Assembly (NCBI GenBank): GCA_038040395.1
Contig: JBBPIJ010000005.1
Span: 78,379 to 142,378, forward strand
DNA from: VAXT01 sp038040395
GTDB taxonomy: Bacteria > Actinomycetota > Thermoleophilia > Gaiellales > Gaiellaceae
Direction: 5' to 3'
DNA length: 64,000 bases
The translations under genes and the position numbers were made by a program. The notes below the pieces were generated by a model. The model had not been told where the DNA came from and searched no databases. It saw only the letters and a program-made list of their open reading frames with translations. Shown piece by piece: positions 31,124-39,023 of the stretch. Position 1 is the first letter of the stretch; each line of letters opens with the position of its first letter.

Positions 31124-34100
31124 CTAGAGACCGAGCTGCTGGCCGACGAGGTAGTAGTAGATCCCCTGCCGCTTCATCAGCTCCTCGTGTGAGCCCTGCT
31201 CAACGAGCTTGCCGCGCTCGAGGACGACGATCAGGTCGGCGTCGCGGATCGTCGAGAGCCGGTGCGCGATCACGAACGACGTCCGCCCCTGGAAGACCTC
31301 GTCCATGTTCGCCTGCACGGCGCGCTCCGACTCGCTGTCGAGCGCGCTCGTCGCCTCGTCGAAGACGAGCACGGGCGGCCGGCCGTAGACCGCCCTCGAG
31401 ATCGCGATCCGCTGCCGCTGGCCGCCGGAGAGCAAGAGGCCGGTCTCGCCGATCCGGGTCTCGTAGCCGAGCGGCAGCCGCTCGACGAAGTCGTGCGCAT
31501 TCGCCACCTTCGCCGCCCAGAGGACGCGCCGCATGTCCAGCTCCTCGTCCCCGAAGGCGATGTTGCGGGCGATCGTGTCGTCGAAGAGGTGGTTCTCCTG
31601 GAGGACATACCCGATGTGCTTGCGCAGGTGCCGATAGTCGAGCGTGCGCATGTCGACCCCGTCGAAGTAGACGGTGCCCTCCGTCGGCTCAAGCAGGCCG
31701 GCGAGGCAGCGCACGAGGGTCGTCTTGCCGCCTCCGCTTCGCCCGACGATCGCGACCATCGTGCCCGGCTCGACGTCGAGCGTCACGCCCTCCAGGATCG
31801 GCGGCGAGATCGGCGTGTAGCGGAACCCGAGGTTCTCAATCCGGATACGCCCCTCGAGGCTCGGGACCGCGGTCAGCTTGTCCCGGTCGGCGCCCTGCTC
31901 GGGCTCTTCGGTGACGATGTCGTTGAGGCGGTTGAGGAGGACGGAGCTGAACTGGAGCTGGTCCCAGGTCGCGAGCAGAATCAGAATCGGACCGTTGGCC
32001 AGCAGGACGAGGGCGTTGAACGCGACGAGCTGTCCGATCGTCATCGCCCCATTGAGGACGCGCAGCGAGCCGACGAAGAGAAAGAGCATCAGCGTCCCGA
32101 TCGAGACGAGCTGGATCGCCGCCTCGTAGGACATGATCGTGAAGTCCGCCCGGAAGAGCCGGCGCGAGAGAGCCTGGAACTGCTCGAGCATCCGGCCGCG
32201 GAAGGCGTGCTCGCCCGAGGCCGCCTTCACGGTCTCGATGCCCTTGATCGCGTCGATCTGGTGCGAGTGGTACTTCCCGAAGGCCTCCTCGAGGCTGTCG
32301 AACATCGGCCGGAGTCGCCGCCGCGAGAAACGCATCAGGTACAGGTAGATCGGTGCCGTTGCCAGGAAGACGAGCGCAAGCACCCAGTCGAAGATGAACA
32401 TCAGTGCGAGCGCCGCGATCAGGGTCGCGATCGCCGTCAGCGCCTGCACGCCCTCCTGGACGACGAATGTCCGCACCTGCCGCATCCCCGCCAGGCGGCG
32501 CTGGATGTCGCCGGTGCGCCTGGACTGGAAATAGCTCATCGGCAGCTCGAGCAGCCTCGCGGTGAGGAAGTCGAGCGTCTTCCCGTCGATGACGACGGCG
32601 GCCTTGCTCAGGATGTACCGCTGGATGAGGGTCGCACCCGTGACCGCGACGAGCACGGCGGCCATGCCTCCGAGCAGGAGGTAGAGCAGGCCGTAGTCGC
32701 GGTGGACGAGGACGTCGTCGACGATCACCTTGGTGAACACGGGCAGCACCATCTCGAGCGCGGCAGCCAGCAGAGCCAGGAGCGCTGCCCAGATGAGCGT
32801 GCGCTTGTAGGGCTTGAAGAAATCCCAGATCCAGCCGACGTTCTGGTCGCCGACCGGCGCCTGCTCGAGCCCCGCTCCGTAGGCCAGCAGCGCGGAGTAG
32901 CCCGACCATTTCTCTTCGAACTCCTTGCGGTCCATCTTCACGAGCCCGCGGCCCGGGTCCGCGAGCCGGACGTGCTTGTCGTCGACCCGGTAGAGGACGA
33001 TCCAGTGGTTTCCCTCGAAGTGGCAGACCGCCGGCAGCGGCAACTCGGCGATCCGCGTCTTCGACGCCTTGACCGAGCGGACGCGAAGACCGAGTTGCTC
33101 GGCGCCGCTGGCGATTCCGGCAAGGCTCGTGCCGTCGATCGAGGTGTGGACGAGCCGCCGGATGTGCGCGAGGCTCACCGGCCGGCCGAAGTGCCGGGTG
33201 GCCATCGCGAGGCAGGCGGCGCCGCAGTCCATCTCGTCCACCTGCCACACGTGGGGGAAGCTCCTGATGCGCTTCGCACGTCCGCCGTCCCCGGCCGCCC
33301 ATTCCTCGACCGCCTCCTCGGCCGCGGCCGGGGCGTCGACCTGGTCCAGGCCGACCGGCTCCGCGACCGCTGCCTCGGCCGGGACGAGCTCCTCTGCGAA
33401 GTCGAGCGGGACACGGGCGACGAACTTGAACTCGTACCTCTCCACCTCGCGCCTGACGACGGCCGCGAAGCCGGCGTCCAGCTCGATCAGCCGCCGGAAG
33501 TCGGGCTCCTGGAGGACGAGCAGCTTCGCGGGAGTGACGGCCTCGATGCTCACCGCTCGTGCTTGACCGAGAAGCAGCGAGCGCTCGCCGAAGAAATCGC
33601 CGCGCCGGATGTAGGCGACATCGCCGCGCGAGCCATCCTCGGTCTGCCAGACGGCGCGCAGCCGCCCCTCCTCGACGAAGAACATCGAGGTCGACGCCTC
33701 GCCCTGCCGAACGACGATCTCCCCCTTCTCGACCGTCAACGGCTCGAGGGCGTCGATGAGCGCTTCGAGCGTGCCCGGGTCGATGTTGGTGAACGCGGAC
33801 GAGAGGCGGAAGAGATCGCGCAGGTAGACGCGCTGGATATGTCGCTCGAAGTGCTCCTTGATCTCTGGATTCACCTGGACGACCGCTCCGAAGATCGCCT
33901 TGTCGAGCTTGAGCGCCTCGACGTCGCCGCTCGCGCGGACGGTCGCCGTCCGGTCGCCCTCCTCGAGGAGCGCGATCTCGCCGAACGTGTCTCCGGAGCC
34001 CAGGCTTCCGAGCGAGACCTCCTCGCCTCGATCCCCGCGCCTGAGCACACGAGCCGAGCCGGAGACGATCACGAAGAACCCGTCCGCCTTGTCGCCCTCG

Positions 34101-34246
34101 GTCACGATCACCTCGCCGAAGCCGAACGAGACCGGCACGAACGAGCCGACGACGAGCCGGCGCGCATCGTCGGGAAGGAGCTTCAGGATCGGGAGACCGT
34201 CGAGGACCGCTTCCGCGTCCACGGGCAGCTTCTCAGAGATGCTCAT
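31124..34246 (-). CDS. Peptidase-containing ABC exporter: two cNMP-binding domains, C39 peptidase, TM, NBD
   Basis: A 1040-residue exporter that should cleave double-glycine leaders and secrete the released peptide. Domains: cNMP-binding fold 1 at about 20-130 with FGEIAL and an intact Arg99 of the phosphate cassette; cNMP fold 2 at about 150-265 (FGE, Arg230); a linker to 325. The C39 peptidase at about 333-455 has Gln335, Cys341 in MDCGAACL, His414 and Asp430. The transmembrane region is about 475-770. The NBD has Walker A GRSGGGKTT at 835, LSGGQ at 939, Walker B LVFDEA and H-loop His995. All catalytic residues are present. It overlaps the chaperone-like gene by 14 bp. Two GG-peptide genes lie just upstream. 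Confidence 0.93.
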   Translation of the reverse strand: MSISEKLPVDAEAVLDGLPILKLLPDDARRLVVGSFVPVSFGFGEVIVTEGDKADGFFVIVSGSARVLRRGDRGEEVSLGSLGSGDTFGEIALLEEGDRTATVRASGDVEALKLDKAIFGAVVQVNPEIKEHFERHIQRVYLRDLFRLSSAFTNIDPGTLEALIDALEPLTVEKGEIVVRQGEASTSMFFVEEGRLRAVWQTEDGSRGDVAYIRRGDFFGERSLLLGQARAVSIEAVTPAKLLVLQEPDFRRLIELDAGFAAVVRREVERYEFKFVARVPLDFAEELVPAEAAVAEPVGLDQVDAPAAAEEAVEEWAAGDGGRAKRIRSFPHVWQVDEMDCGAACLAMATRHFGRPVSLAHIRRLVHTSIDGTSLAGIASGAEQLGLRVRSVKASKTRIAELPLPAVCHFEGNHWIVLYRVDDKHVRLADPGRGLVKMDRKEFEEKWSGYSALLAYGAGLEQAPVGDQNVGWIWDFFKPYKRTLIWAALLALLAAALEMVLPVFTKVIVDDVLVHRDYGLLYLLLGGMAAVLVAVTGATLIQRYILSKAAVVIDGKTLDFLTARLLELPMSYFQSRRTGDIQRRLAGMRQVRTFVVQEGVQALTAIATLIAALALMFIFDWVLALVFLATAPIYLYLMRFSRRRLRPMFDSLEEAFGKYHSHQIDAIKGIETVKAASGEHAFRGRMLEQFQALSRRLFRADFTIMSYEAAIQLVSIGTLMLFLFVGSLRVLNGAMTIGQLVAFNALVLLANGPILILLATWDQLQFSSVLLNRLNDIVTEEPEQGADRDKLTAVPSLEGRIRIENLGFRYTPISPPILEGVTLDVEPGTMVAIVGRSGGGKTTLVRCLAGLLEPTEGTVYFDGVDMRTLDYRHLRKHIGYVLQENHLFDDTIARNIAFGDEELDMRRVLWAAKVANAHDFVERLPLGYETRIGETGLLLSGGQRQRIAISRAVYGRPPVLVFDEATSALDSESERAVQANMDEVFQGRTSFVIAHRLSTIRDADLIVVLERGKLVEQGSHEELMKRQGIYYYLVGQQLGL

Positions 34247-35168
34247 GCCATCGGACCCGGTTTCTCACCTCGCGTTCGAGAGCCCTCTTCGGGACCTCTG
34301 CCTGCAACCGGTCTTGTATCACCGGGTCCGCGAGAGTCGGCGCGACCTTTTGGTTCACGCAGACGAGGGCGAAGCCGTTCCGGACCGGAAGCGGCCCGAC
34401 GAGGTCCCCGATCGGCGCGCTGAGCAGGGGCTCACGCAGCTCCGGCCCCACCTCCTCCAGGAACGTCTCGCGCTCGTGCAAGGGCACGCCGGCTCGGCCG
34501 GCAACGTCCGTGGTGGTGAGCCCGTCCTCGCGCACGAGGAGCGCAGCCTCGCTCGCCATCCCGGCGTGGTCGAACTCGAGCGCCGTGTAGCTCAGCCGCA
34601 CCCAGTCCGCGTTGCGAAGCTCGAGCGCTTTCGCGGCCGACTCCGGGGTGAGCGCCCGCTGCACGAAGGCCGCGTGCTCGGCCTCCATGCCCGCGAGGTC
34701 GGACTCGACCGGGCCCGGCCGGGCGCCACCAGCCTCGGCTGCGGCGACTCGCTCGGCGAGCTCATGTGCGAGCTGGGAGAGCGCGCCCGAGCAGACCGCC
34801 TCGGCCCAGACGTCCGTCTCGTCGGGCGATGATCCATCTGTGCCGCCTGCTCGCTCGCGGGCGATCCCTCGCCGGAGAAACCCGGTCCAGTCGCGAGCTC
34901 GAAGGCCCCACTGCTCGAGCCACGCTTCCATCTCGTCGGCTGCGATCAGGCTCCGCTCGTAGCGGAAAGCCTGCATCGCCTCGTCGACCTCGGCCTGCCG
35001 GATCTCCTTCGACAATCGTTCGAGCGCCGCGGCGCCGTCGGCCGTCCGTCGCTCCAGCTCGGTCCAGCGACTCCACTGCTTGGCGGCCGCGACGACGTCG
35101 GCCCAGCGATAATCCTGCTCGCCCGCCGTGAAGACAGGGCGGGCGAGCACCTCCTGCGGTACAGCCAT
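34233..35168 (-). CDS. SurA/parvulin-like peptidyl-prolyl isomerase-type protein
   Basis: A 311-residue mostly helical protein. The N-terminal two thirds are Glu/Ala/Arg-rich helices like the SurA N-domain. The C-terminal third (EEVGPELREPLLSAPIGDLV, then GPLPVRNGFALVCVNQKVAP, ADPVIQDRLQAEV) follows the parvulin C-terminal layout, with the V-G-P-x-x-x-x-x-G-F-x-L strand pair. No signal peptide is obvious. SurA-like proteins are known next to C39-type peptide exporters in cyanobacteria. Here it is sandwiched between GG-peptide genes and the exporter, so a role in holding or delivering the precursor is likely. Isomerase activity is doubtful. Confidence 0.72.
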   Translation of the reverse strand: MAVPQEVLARPVFTAGEQDYRWADVVAAAKQWSRWTELERRTADGAAALERLSKEIRQAEVDEAMQAFRYERSLIAADEMEAWLEQWGLRARDWTGFLRRGIARERAGGTDGSSPDETDVWAEAVCSGALSQLAHELAERVAAAEAGGARPGPVESDLAGMEAEHAAFVQRALTPESAAKALELRNADWVRLSYTALEFDHAGMASEAALLVREDGLTTTDVAGRAGVPLHERETFLEEVGPELREPLLSAPIGDLVGPLPVRNGFALVCVNQKVAPTLADPVIQDRLQAEVPKRALEREVRNRVRWHEHL

Positions 35169-35219
35169 GTCGTCGAGGGTAGACCGCCGGAGCTGATTCC
35201 GGGGTCTAGCCGAGCGCGA

Positions 35220-35354
35220 CTACTTGTTGAACGTGCTCTTGAGCCCGCCCTTGATGTCCTTGCTCTCTTCCTCGGGCACGTCGAGGTCCTTCATCGTCTC
35301 CTCGCGCTCCTCCGAGGTCTCCTCGTTGCGCTGCTCATGCTCTTGGTCGCTCAT
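35220..35354 (-). CDS. Double-glycine leader peptide A, 44 residues
   Basis: ATG start with a perfect AAGGAGG site 6 bases upstream. The acidic N-terminus MSDQEHEQRNEETSEEREET is followed by MKDLDVPEEESKDIKGG. The tail after Gly-Gly is only LKSTFNK (7 residues). Leader features: Ile at -4, Ser at -7, Glu at -8, Val at -12, as in C39-cleaved leaders. It lies 51 bp before the SurA-like gene and is in line with the C39 exporter. Leader and tail lengths match the two sister peptides. The short cysteine-free tail looks more like a signalling peptide than a bacteriocin. Confidence 0.75.
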   Translation of the reverse strand: MSDQEHEQRNEETSEEREETMKDLDVPEEESKDIKGGLKSTFNK

Positions 35355-35389
35355 GCCGCCTCCTTGTCGATTGCCGGCTTCTCCCCGTC

Positions 35390-35530
35390 CTACTTCTTTT
35401 CGATCGGGTTGTTCCAGAGACCGCCCTTCACGTCTGCAGCCTCACCTTCCGCGACGTCGAGGTCCTCGATGGTCTCCTCGCGCTCTTCTGAGCTGGGCTC
35501 GGACTGCTGATCGTGCTCGTGCTCGCTCAT
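35390..35530 (-). CDS. Double-glycine leader peptide B, 46 residues
   Basis: ATG start 30 bp after the methyltransferase stop. The N-terminus MSEHEHDQQSEPSSEEREET closely parallels peptide A. The leader continues IEDLDVAEGEAADVKGG and the tail is LWNNPIEKK (9 residues), with Trp, two Asn and a Pro. Val at -4, Ala at -7, Glu at -8 and Val at -12 fit the double-glycine pattern. The ribosome site is weak (GAGAGAG). The gap to peptide A is 35 bp, so the two are a tandem duplication with diverged tails. Confidence 0.75.
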   Translation of the reverse strand: MSEHEHDQQSEPSSEEREETIEDLDVAEGEAADVKGGLWNNPIEKK

Positions 35531-35559
35531 CTCTCTCTTTCGTCGGGGGCAGCACCACG

Positions 35560-36969
35560 TTACCGCGTGTCGTCTGAAAAAACGAGCAGGCCGAGTGAAA
35601 AGAGGCGCCGAACCGTCGCAGCAGCCTCCTCACCGTCCACAGCCTCTCCGAGCGGCCTCGATCCGTCGAGTGAGGCAATTCGTTCTGCGATCGCGACCGG
35701 AAGCGGGGCTGCGAACCCGATTCCCGCTTCGAGCTCGACCGTGGCGTGCTCCGCCCGCCGGCCGACCCGGAGCCCCGGCACCGCAGCGAAGCGCATGCCG
35801 AGGAGCGTCTCGTCGGCGGTGAGCTCGGCGCGGCGGTCGCGGGCCTCGAAGAGGCGGAAGACATGGTCGCCGGCCGCGCCAGTCGGGCTGCCGGGGACCT
35901 CGATTGCGCGCACCCAGTTTCGGCCTCCGGACCGGCGGCGAAGAACCACCATCCCCTCGGTGATCGCCTCGATTCCCGTTCGACGGTAGTAGTCGAGCCA
36001 GCGGTCGACCGCAGAGAGATACGGCTCGCGCCCCTGCACGAGGAGCAGCTGGTTCCAGTGCGCCGCGTACAGAACGGGGTCGTGGGTCGCGTAGTTGAGG
36101 AGGAGCACGTCGCAGCCAGAGCCGGCGAGCCAGGCTTCGGCCGAGCCACGCCAGTCCTCGTCTCGCCCGTGCCCCCAGTTACCCATCACGTGTGCGAATC
36201 CGCCTTCTTCGAGATGGGCAGGGACGTCTCGGAGAAGCTGCTGCGTGACCGCGTCGCCGGACAGCTGGCCGTCCCGGTAGAGGAACTCGGTGTCGGGCGA
36301 AACGACGTAGGGCGGATTGGCCACGACCAGGTCGAAGCGCTCGTCGCCGACGGGCTCGAGCCAGCTGCCCTCGCGGAGCTCGATGTTCGAGAGCCCGTTC
36401 AGCGCCGCGTTGAAGCGCGCGAAGGCGAGACCGCGCCGGTTCACGTCGACGGCGACGACGCGCTCGGCATGGCGCGCGGTGAGCAGCGCCTGGACGCCGG
36501 AGCCTGTCCCGAGGTCGAGAGCGGTGCGCACGGGTCTGCGGATCGTGAGGCGCTCAACTCGCCGTGCAGAGGCGCTCGGACCGGTGACCAGGTCGGGCGG
36601 ATCCTGTTCGGCCGGGAGGTCGGAGGCGAGGAGCACTCCTTCGTGCGGCGATACTCGGGCCAGCGGCCGTACGACGCCCTCGTCGAGCTGCGCGAGTCCC
36701 ATCCGGGCCAGGGCATCGATCTCGAACGGATCGAGCGCGCTCGCGGCGTCAGCGGCGCTAACCGGCTTGCCGAGCAGGAAGAGCTTCGCCAGCGTGGCGG
36801 GCCGCGAGTTGTCCTCGGCGAGGCGACGCTCGTAGAGGTCGGGATCGAGCCGGGGATTGACCCTCGGCGGCGTGCCCATCACGTCCTCCATCGCGGCGGC
36901 CTGCTCGAGGAGCAGCGTCCGCAGGTCGTCGAGGACGCTCGCGTCCTGGGGAATCGTGGGGTGCGACAC
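35560..36969 (-). CDS. Class I SAM methyltransferase with NPPY motif (PrmC-like core)
   Basis: 469 residues from the GTG at 36969. The N-terminal 150 residues are helical (SVLDDLRTLLLEQAAAMEDV, NSRPATLAKLFLLGKPVSAA). The SAM motif TALDLGTGSGVQALLTA and the catalytic VVANPPYVVSPDTEF follow, and the C-terminal 170 residues form a further mixed domain (RLFEARDRRAELTADETLLG). NPPY enzymes methylate planar nitrogens (Gln, Asn, adenine, cytosine), so protein/peptide amide or nucleic acid methylation are possible. It is directly upstream of the GG peptides and downstream of a SnoaL-like gene, with a 2-bp gap to the latter. This family is also found outside peptide clusters, so a dedicated role is only a hypothesis. 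Confidence 0.82.
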   Translation of the reverse strand: MSHPTIPQDASVLDDLRTLLLEQAAAMEDVMGTPPRVNPRLDPDLYERRLAEDNSRPATLAKLFLLGKPVSAADAASALDPFEIDALARMGLAQLDEGVVRPLARVSPHEGVLLASDLPAEQDPPDLVTGPSASARRVERLTIRRPVRTALDLGTGSGVQALLTARHAERVVAVDVNRRGLAFARFNAALNGLSNIELREGSWLEPVGDERFDLVVANPPYVVSPDTEFLYRDGQLSGDAVTQQLLRDVPAHLEEGGFAHVMGNWGHGRDEDWRGSAEAWLAGSGCDVLLLNYATHDPVLYAAHWNQLLLVQGREPYLSAVDRWLDYYRRTGIEAITEGMVVLRRRSGGRNWVRAIEVPGSPTGAAGDHVFRLFEARDRRAELTADETLLGMRFAAVPGLRVGRRAEHATVELEAGIGFAAPLPVAIAERIASLDGSRPLGEAVDGEEAAATVRRLFSLGLLVFSDDTR

Positions 36970-36971
36970 GC

Positions 36972-37406
36972 TCAGCGCTCCAGGGCGACGTGCACCCGTT
37001 CGCCTCTGAAGAGCTTCTGGTCGCCGTCCCAGGGGAAGAAGATGACGACGCCGAACTCGACGTGCTCGCCCGTCGCCGGAAAGTCGAGCCAATCGGCCTC
37101 GTAGGTGGCGGTCACGTTCGCTTCCTCGCAGACGCCCTGCGGGCCGATCACGATGTCGGTCAGCTGGAAGTCGATGTCGGGAAACGCGCCGAGCAAGCCT
37201 CCGTAGAAACGCTTCGCTCCGTCATGACCATGCCAGGCATGCTCGGTACCGACGATCTCGTAGACGCAGTCGTCCGTGAGGGTCGACAGGAGGCCCGCGA
37301 TGTCGCGCTCGTCCTCGGCGATCGAGTGCCGTTTCCAGAGCTCGCGGATCGCGTCGTACTCGTCGGGGTCGACGGGAAGCCGAAGGAGGTCGCGAACGTC
37401 GTTCAT
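36972..37406 (-). CDS. SnoaL/NTF2-like protein
   Basis: A 144-residue cone-shaped NTF2-like fold: YDAIRELWKRHSIAEDERDI, LLSTLTDDCVYEIVGTEHAWHG, GAKRFYGGLLGAFPDIDFQL and the C-terminal strand FGVVIFFPWDGDQKLFRGER. The HAWHG and Asp residues are typical of polyketide-cyclase or ester-cyclase-like members. It may begin the putative peptide operon, being 2 bp upstream of the methyltransferase start. Substrate unknown. Confidence 0.8.
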   Translation of the reverse strand: MNDVRDLLRLPVDPDEYDAIRELWKRHSIAEDERDIAGLLSTLTDDCVYEIVGTEHAWHGHDGAKRFYGGLLGAFPDIDFQLTDIVIGPQGVCEEANVTATYEADWLDFPATGEHVEFGVVIFFPWDGDQKLFRGERVHVALER

Positions 37407-37426
37407 GTGGCGATAGGCTCCCTTCC

Positions 37427-37786
37427 TTGGCTATCCGGGTGGCAAAGGACTCGCTCTCGGCCTCCTGGCTCGCAGTCCGTTTGGGCATGGAACCGCTGCG
37501 GCTGGAGGTGATGCGGCGCGGCGGAGAGCTGATCGCCTACCGGCCCGAAGGCGCGCAGGAGCACTACTACCCGCTCTGGCAGTTCGACGAGGAGTGGCGC
37601 CCGCTGCCGATCGTGCCCACGCTGGTTCGCGAGGCACGGGAGCGAGGCCTGAGCGAGAACCGTCTCTACGAGATCCTGGCCGCCCGCTCCGGGCTCTCTG
37701 CAGGTGGCGGCCGGCTCGCGGATTCCTTGCGCGAAGGCCGTGACGAGCACGTCTTCGACGCGATCCGCCTCGCGCGAACGTCCTAG
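37427..37786 (+). CDS. Hypothetical protein with an antitoxin-like WQF segment
   Basis: 119 residues with a TTG start at 37427 or, equally likely, GTG at 37439. The segment HYYPLWQFDEEWRPLPIV followed by a helix-rich end (REARERGLSENRLYEILAAR) is reminiscent of the C-terminal part of Xre/MbcA-type antitoxins. No matching toxin gene is adjacent, so a toxin-antitoxin role is not supported. Probably a small DNA-binding or regulatory protein. Function unknown. Confidence 0.6.
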   Translation: MAIRVAKDSLSASWLAVRLGMEPLRLEVMRRGGELIAYRPEGAQEHYYPLWQFDEEWRPLPIVPTLVREARERGLSENRLYEILAARSGLSAGGGRLADSLREGRDEHVFDAIRLARTS

Positions 37787-37840
37787 CATCGTCTCCTCTC
37801 GGTTGGCTTCAACGGTCGGGCTTCCGGGAAGTATCCGCCT

Positions 37841-38299
37841 GTGCCTGGGTCGGAAAGCAAGGAGGAGCGGCTCGACCGCGAGCTGATCGAATTCCTGAAC
37901 GAGCTGCGCGTGGCGCTGCCGGGCGTACAGGTGCTGTTCGCGTTTCTCCTGGGGCTGCCGTTCACGCAACGCTTCAGCCAGGTGAGCGACCTCCAGAAGG
38001 ACGTCTACTTCCTGACCTTCATGTGCACGGCCGCCGCGACGGCGCTCCTCATCGCTCCCTCGGCCTACCACCGCCTCGAGTGGCGGCAGGGCGACAAGGA
38101 GCACCTCCTCGTCATCTCGAACCGGCTCGCGATCGCAGGGACCGCATTCCTGGCCCTGGCCATCACCGGCGCGGTGTTCGTCGTCACGGACGTGCTCTTC
38201 GAGTCGACGAGCGCCGCGCTTCTGGCAGGCGGGACCGCGGCCTTCTTCGGCTGGTTCTGGTACGGGATGCCCCTGCTTCGCCGCTCCCGCGACGACTGA
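37841..38299 (+). CDS. DUF6328-like membrane protein
   Basis: 152 residues with GTG start. ERLDRELIEFLNELRVALPG, then VQVLFAFLLGLPFTQRF and YHRLEWRQGDKEHLLVISNR with four hydrophobic helices fit the small actinobacterial family annotated DUF6328. The intracellular helix before the first TM is charged. Function is not known. It is convergent with the BON-domain gene, separated by 3 bp. Confidence 0.75.
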   Translation: MPGSESKEERLDRELIEFLNELRVALPGVQVLFAFLLGLPFTQRFSQVSDLQKDVYFLTFMCTAAATALLIAPSAYHRLEWRQGDKEHLLVISNRLAIAGTAFLALAITGAVFVVTDVLFESTSAALLAGGTAAFFGWFWYGMPLLRRSRDD

Positions 38300-38302
38300 C
38301 CG

Positions 38303-38752
38303 TTACTTGGCCGGGGTCGCGGTGTCCGGCGTATGGAGCAGGTTCTCGACCTCGCGCACGCCCTGCACCTTCTTCGTGCGCTTCTCGAGATCCTTGATCA
38401 TCGACGGCTTCTCGACCTCGCCTCGCAGAACGACCTTGCCGTTCTCGGCGTTGACGTTGATCTGGCCCTTCGGCACCTCGGCGTCGCGGAAGATCTCGGT
38501 CTCGACCTTGCGCGCGAGGGTGACGTCGTCGGGCTGAGGCTTCTCGGCCTCCTTGCGATGGGTCACCTTGGCCTTGGTGGCCTTGGCCTCGGACGTGACG
38601 CTTTGCGCGGCCTTCTCGACGCGCACAGAAGTGCGTCGGAAGAGGGCCGGGATCCGGTCACGCGCAAGCGCGCGCCGCCGGTTTCCGCTCTCGGGATCGA
38701 AGAAGTAGGCGATCAGGGCTCCTAGGCCCACATATCTGATGAGACGAAGCAT
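38303..38752 (-). CDS. BON-domain protein
   Basis: 149 residues: a short hydrophobic N-terminus (MLRLIRYVGLGALIAYFFDP) characteristic of small YtxH-like anchors, then a Lys/Ala-rich linker. The C-terminal BON domain contains DVTLARKVETEIFRD, GQINVNAENGKVVLRGEVEK and VQGVREVENLL. BON domains bind phospholipid membranes and occur in stress and envelope proteins. ATG start. Function likely envelope-associated. Confidence 0.87.
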   Translation of the reverse strand: MLRLIRYVGLGALIAYFFDPESGNRRRALARDRIPALFRRTSVRVEKAAQSVTSEAKATKAKVTHRKEAEKPQPDDVTLARKVETEIFRDAEVPKGQINVNAENGKVVLRGEVEKPSMIKDLEKRTKKVQGVREVENLLHTPDTATPAK

Positions 38753-39023
38753 GCGACTCCTCTGACTCGCTGGCAGGTTCCGAACGACCTACCCTAAACG
38801 GCCAGAGAAAAACCGGTGGCCGACGGGCCAAGAAGGCTTGGTGACGTACGTCGCGTAGGTGCGCGGCAAGTCAACGGCGCACTCGACGATCGCGGCATGG
38901 GCGAGCCCGTCCTTGCGTCGTTCCTTGGTGAGGCGTGCCCTTAGTCGCGGAAAGTGCGAAGCACTTTTCGCGAGTCCCGGCCCCGTGGGCCGGGACCTAC
39001 CCCGGGCCCGCGGCCCGGGACCT
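38753..39023. other. Intergenic region with three consecutive strong hairpins
   Basis: Within 38946-39019 there are three perfect or near-perfect hairpins in a row. They are a 12-bp stem with one mismatch around GAA (38946-38972), a 9-bp stem GTCCCGGCC/GGCCGGGAC (38974-38996), and an 8-bp stem CCCGGGCC/GGCCCGGG (39001-39019). They directly follow the minus-strand gene ending at 39024, so they probably terminate it. The rest (38753-38945) holds only an uninterpreted minus-strand frame whose end reads VTKPSWPVGHRFFSG; I do not support it as a gene. Confidence 0.5.

Noticed and set aside
31262..34423. Plus-strand open frame of more than 1000 codons opposite the ABC exporter
   Set aside because: Composition is Arg/Glu/Asp-rich without any domain pattern, as expected for the antisense of a GC-rich coding gene; the minus-strand product has complete exporter motifs.
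38789..38945. Small minus-strand gene with VTKPSWPVGHRFFSG near its end
   Set aside because: No start codon with a ribosome site, no recognisable family, and the frame runs into the hairpin array.
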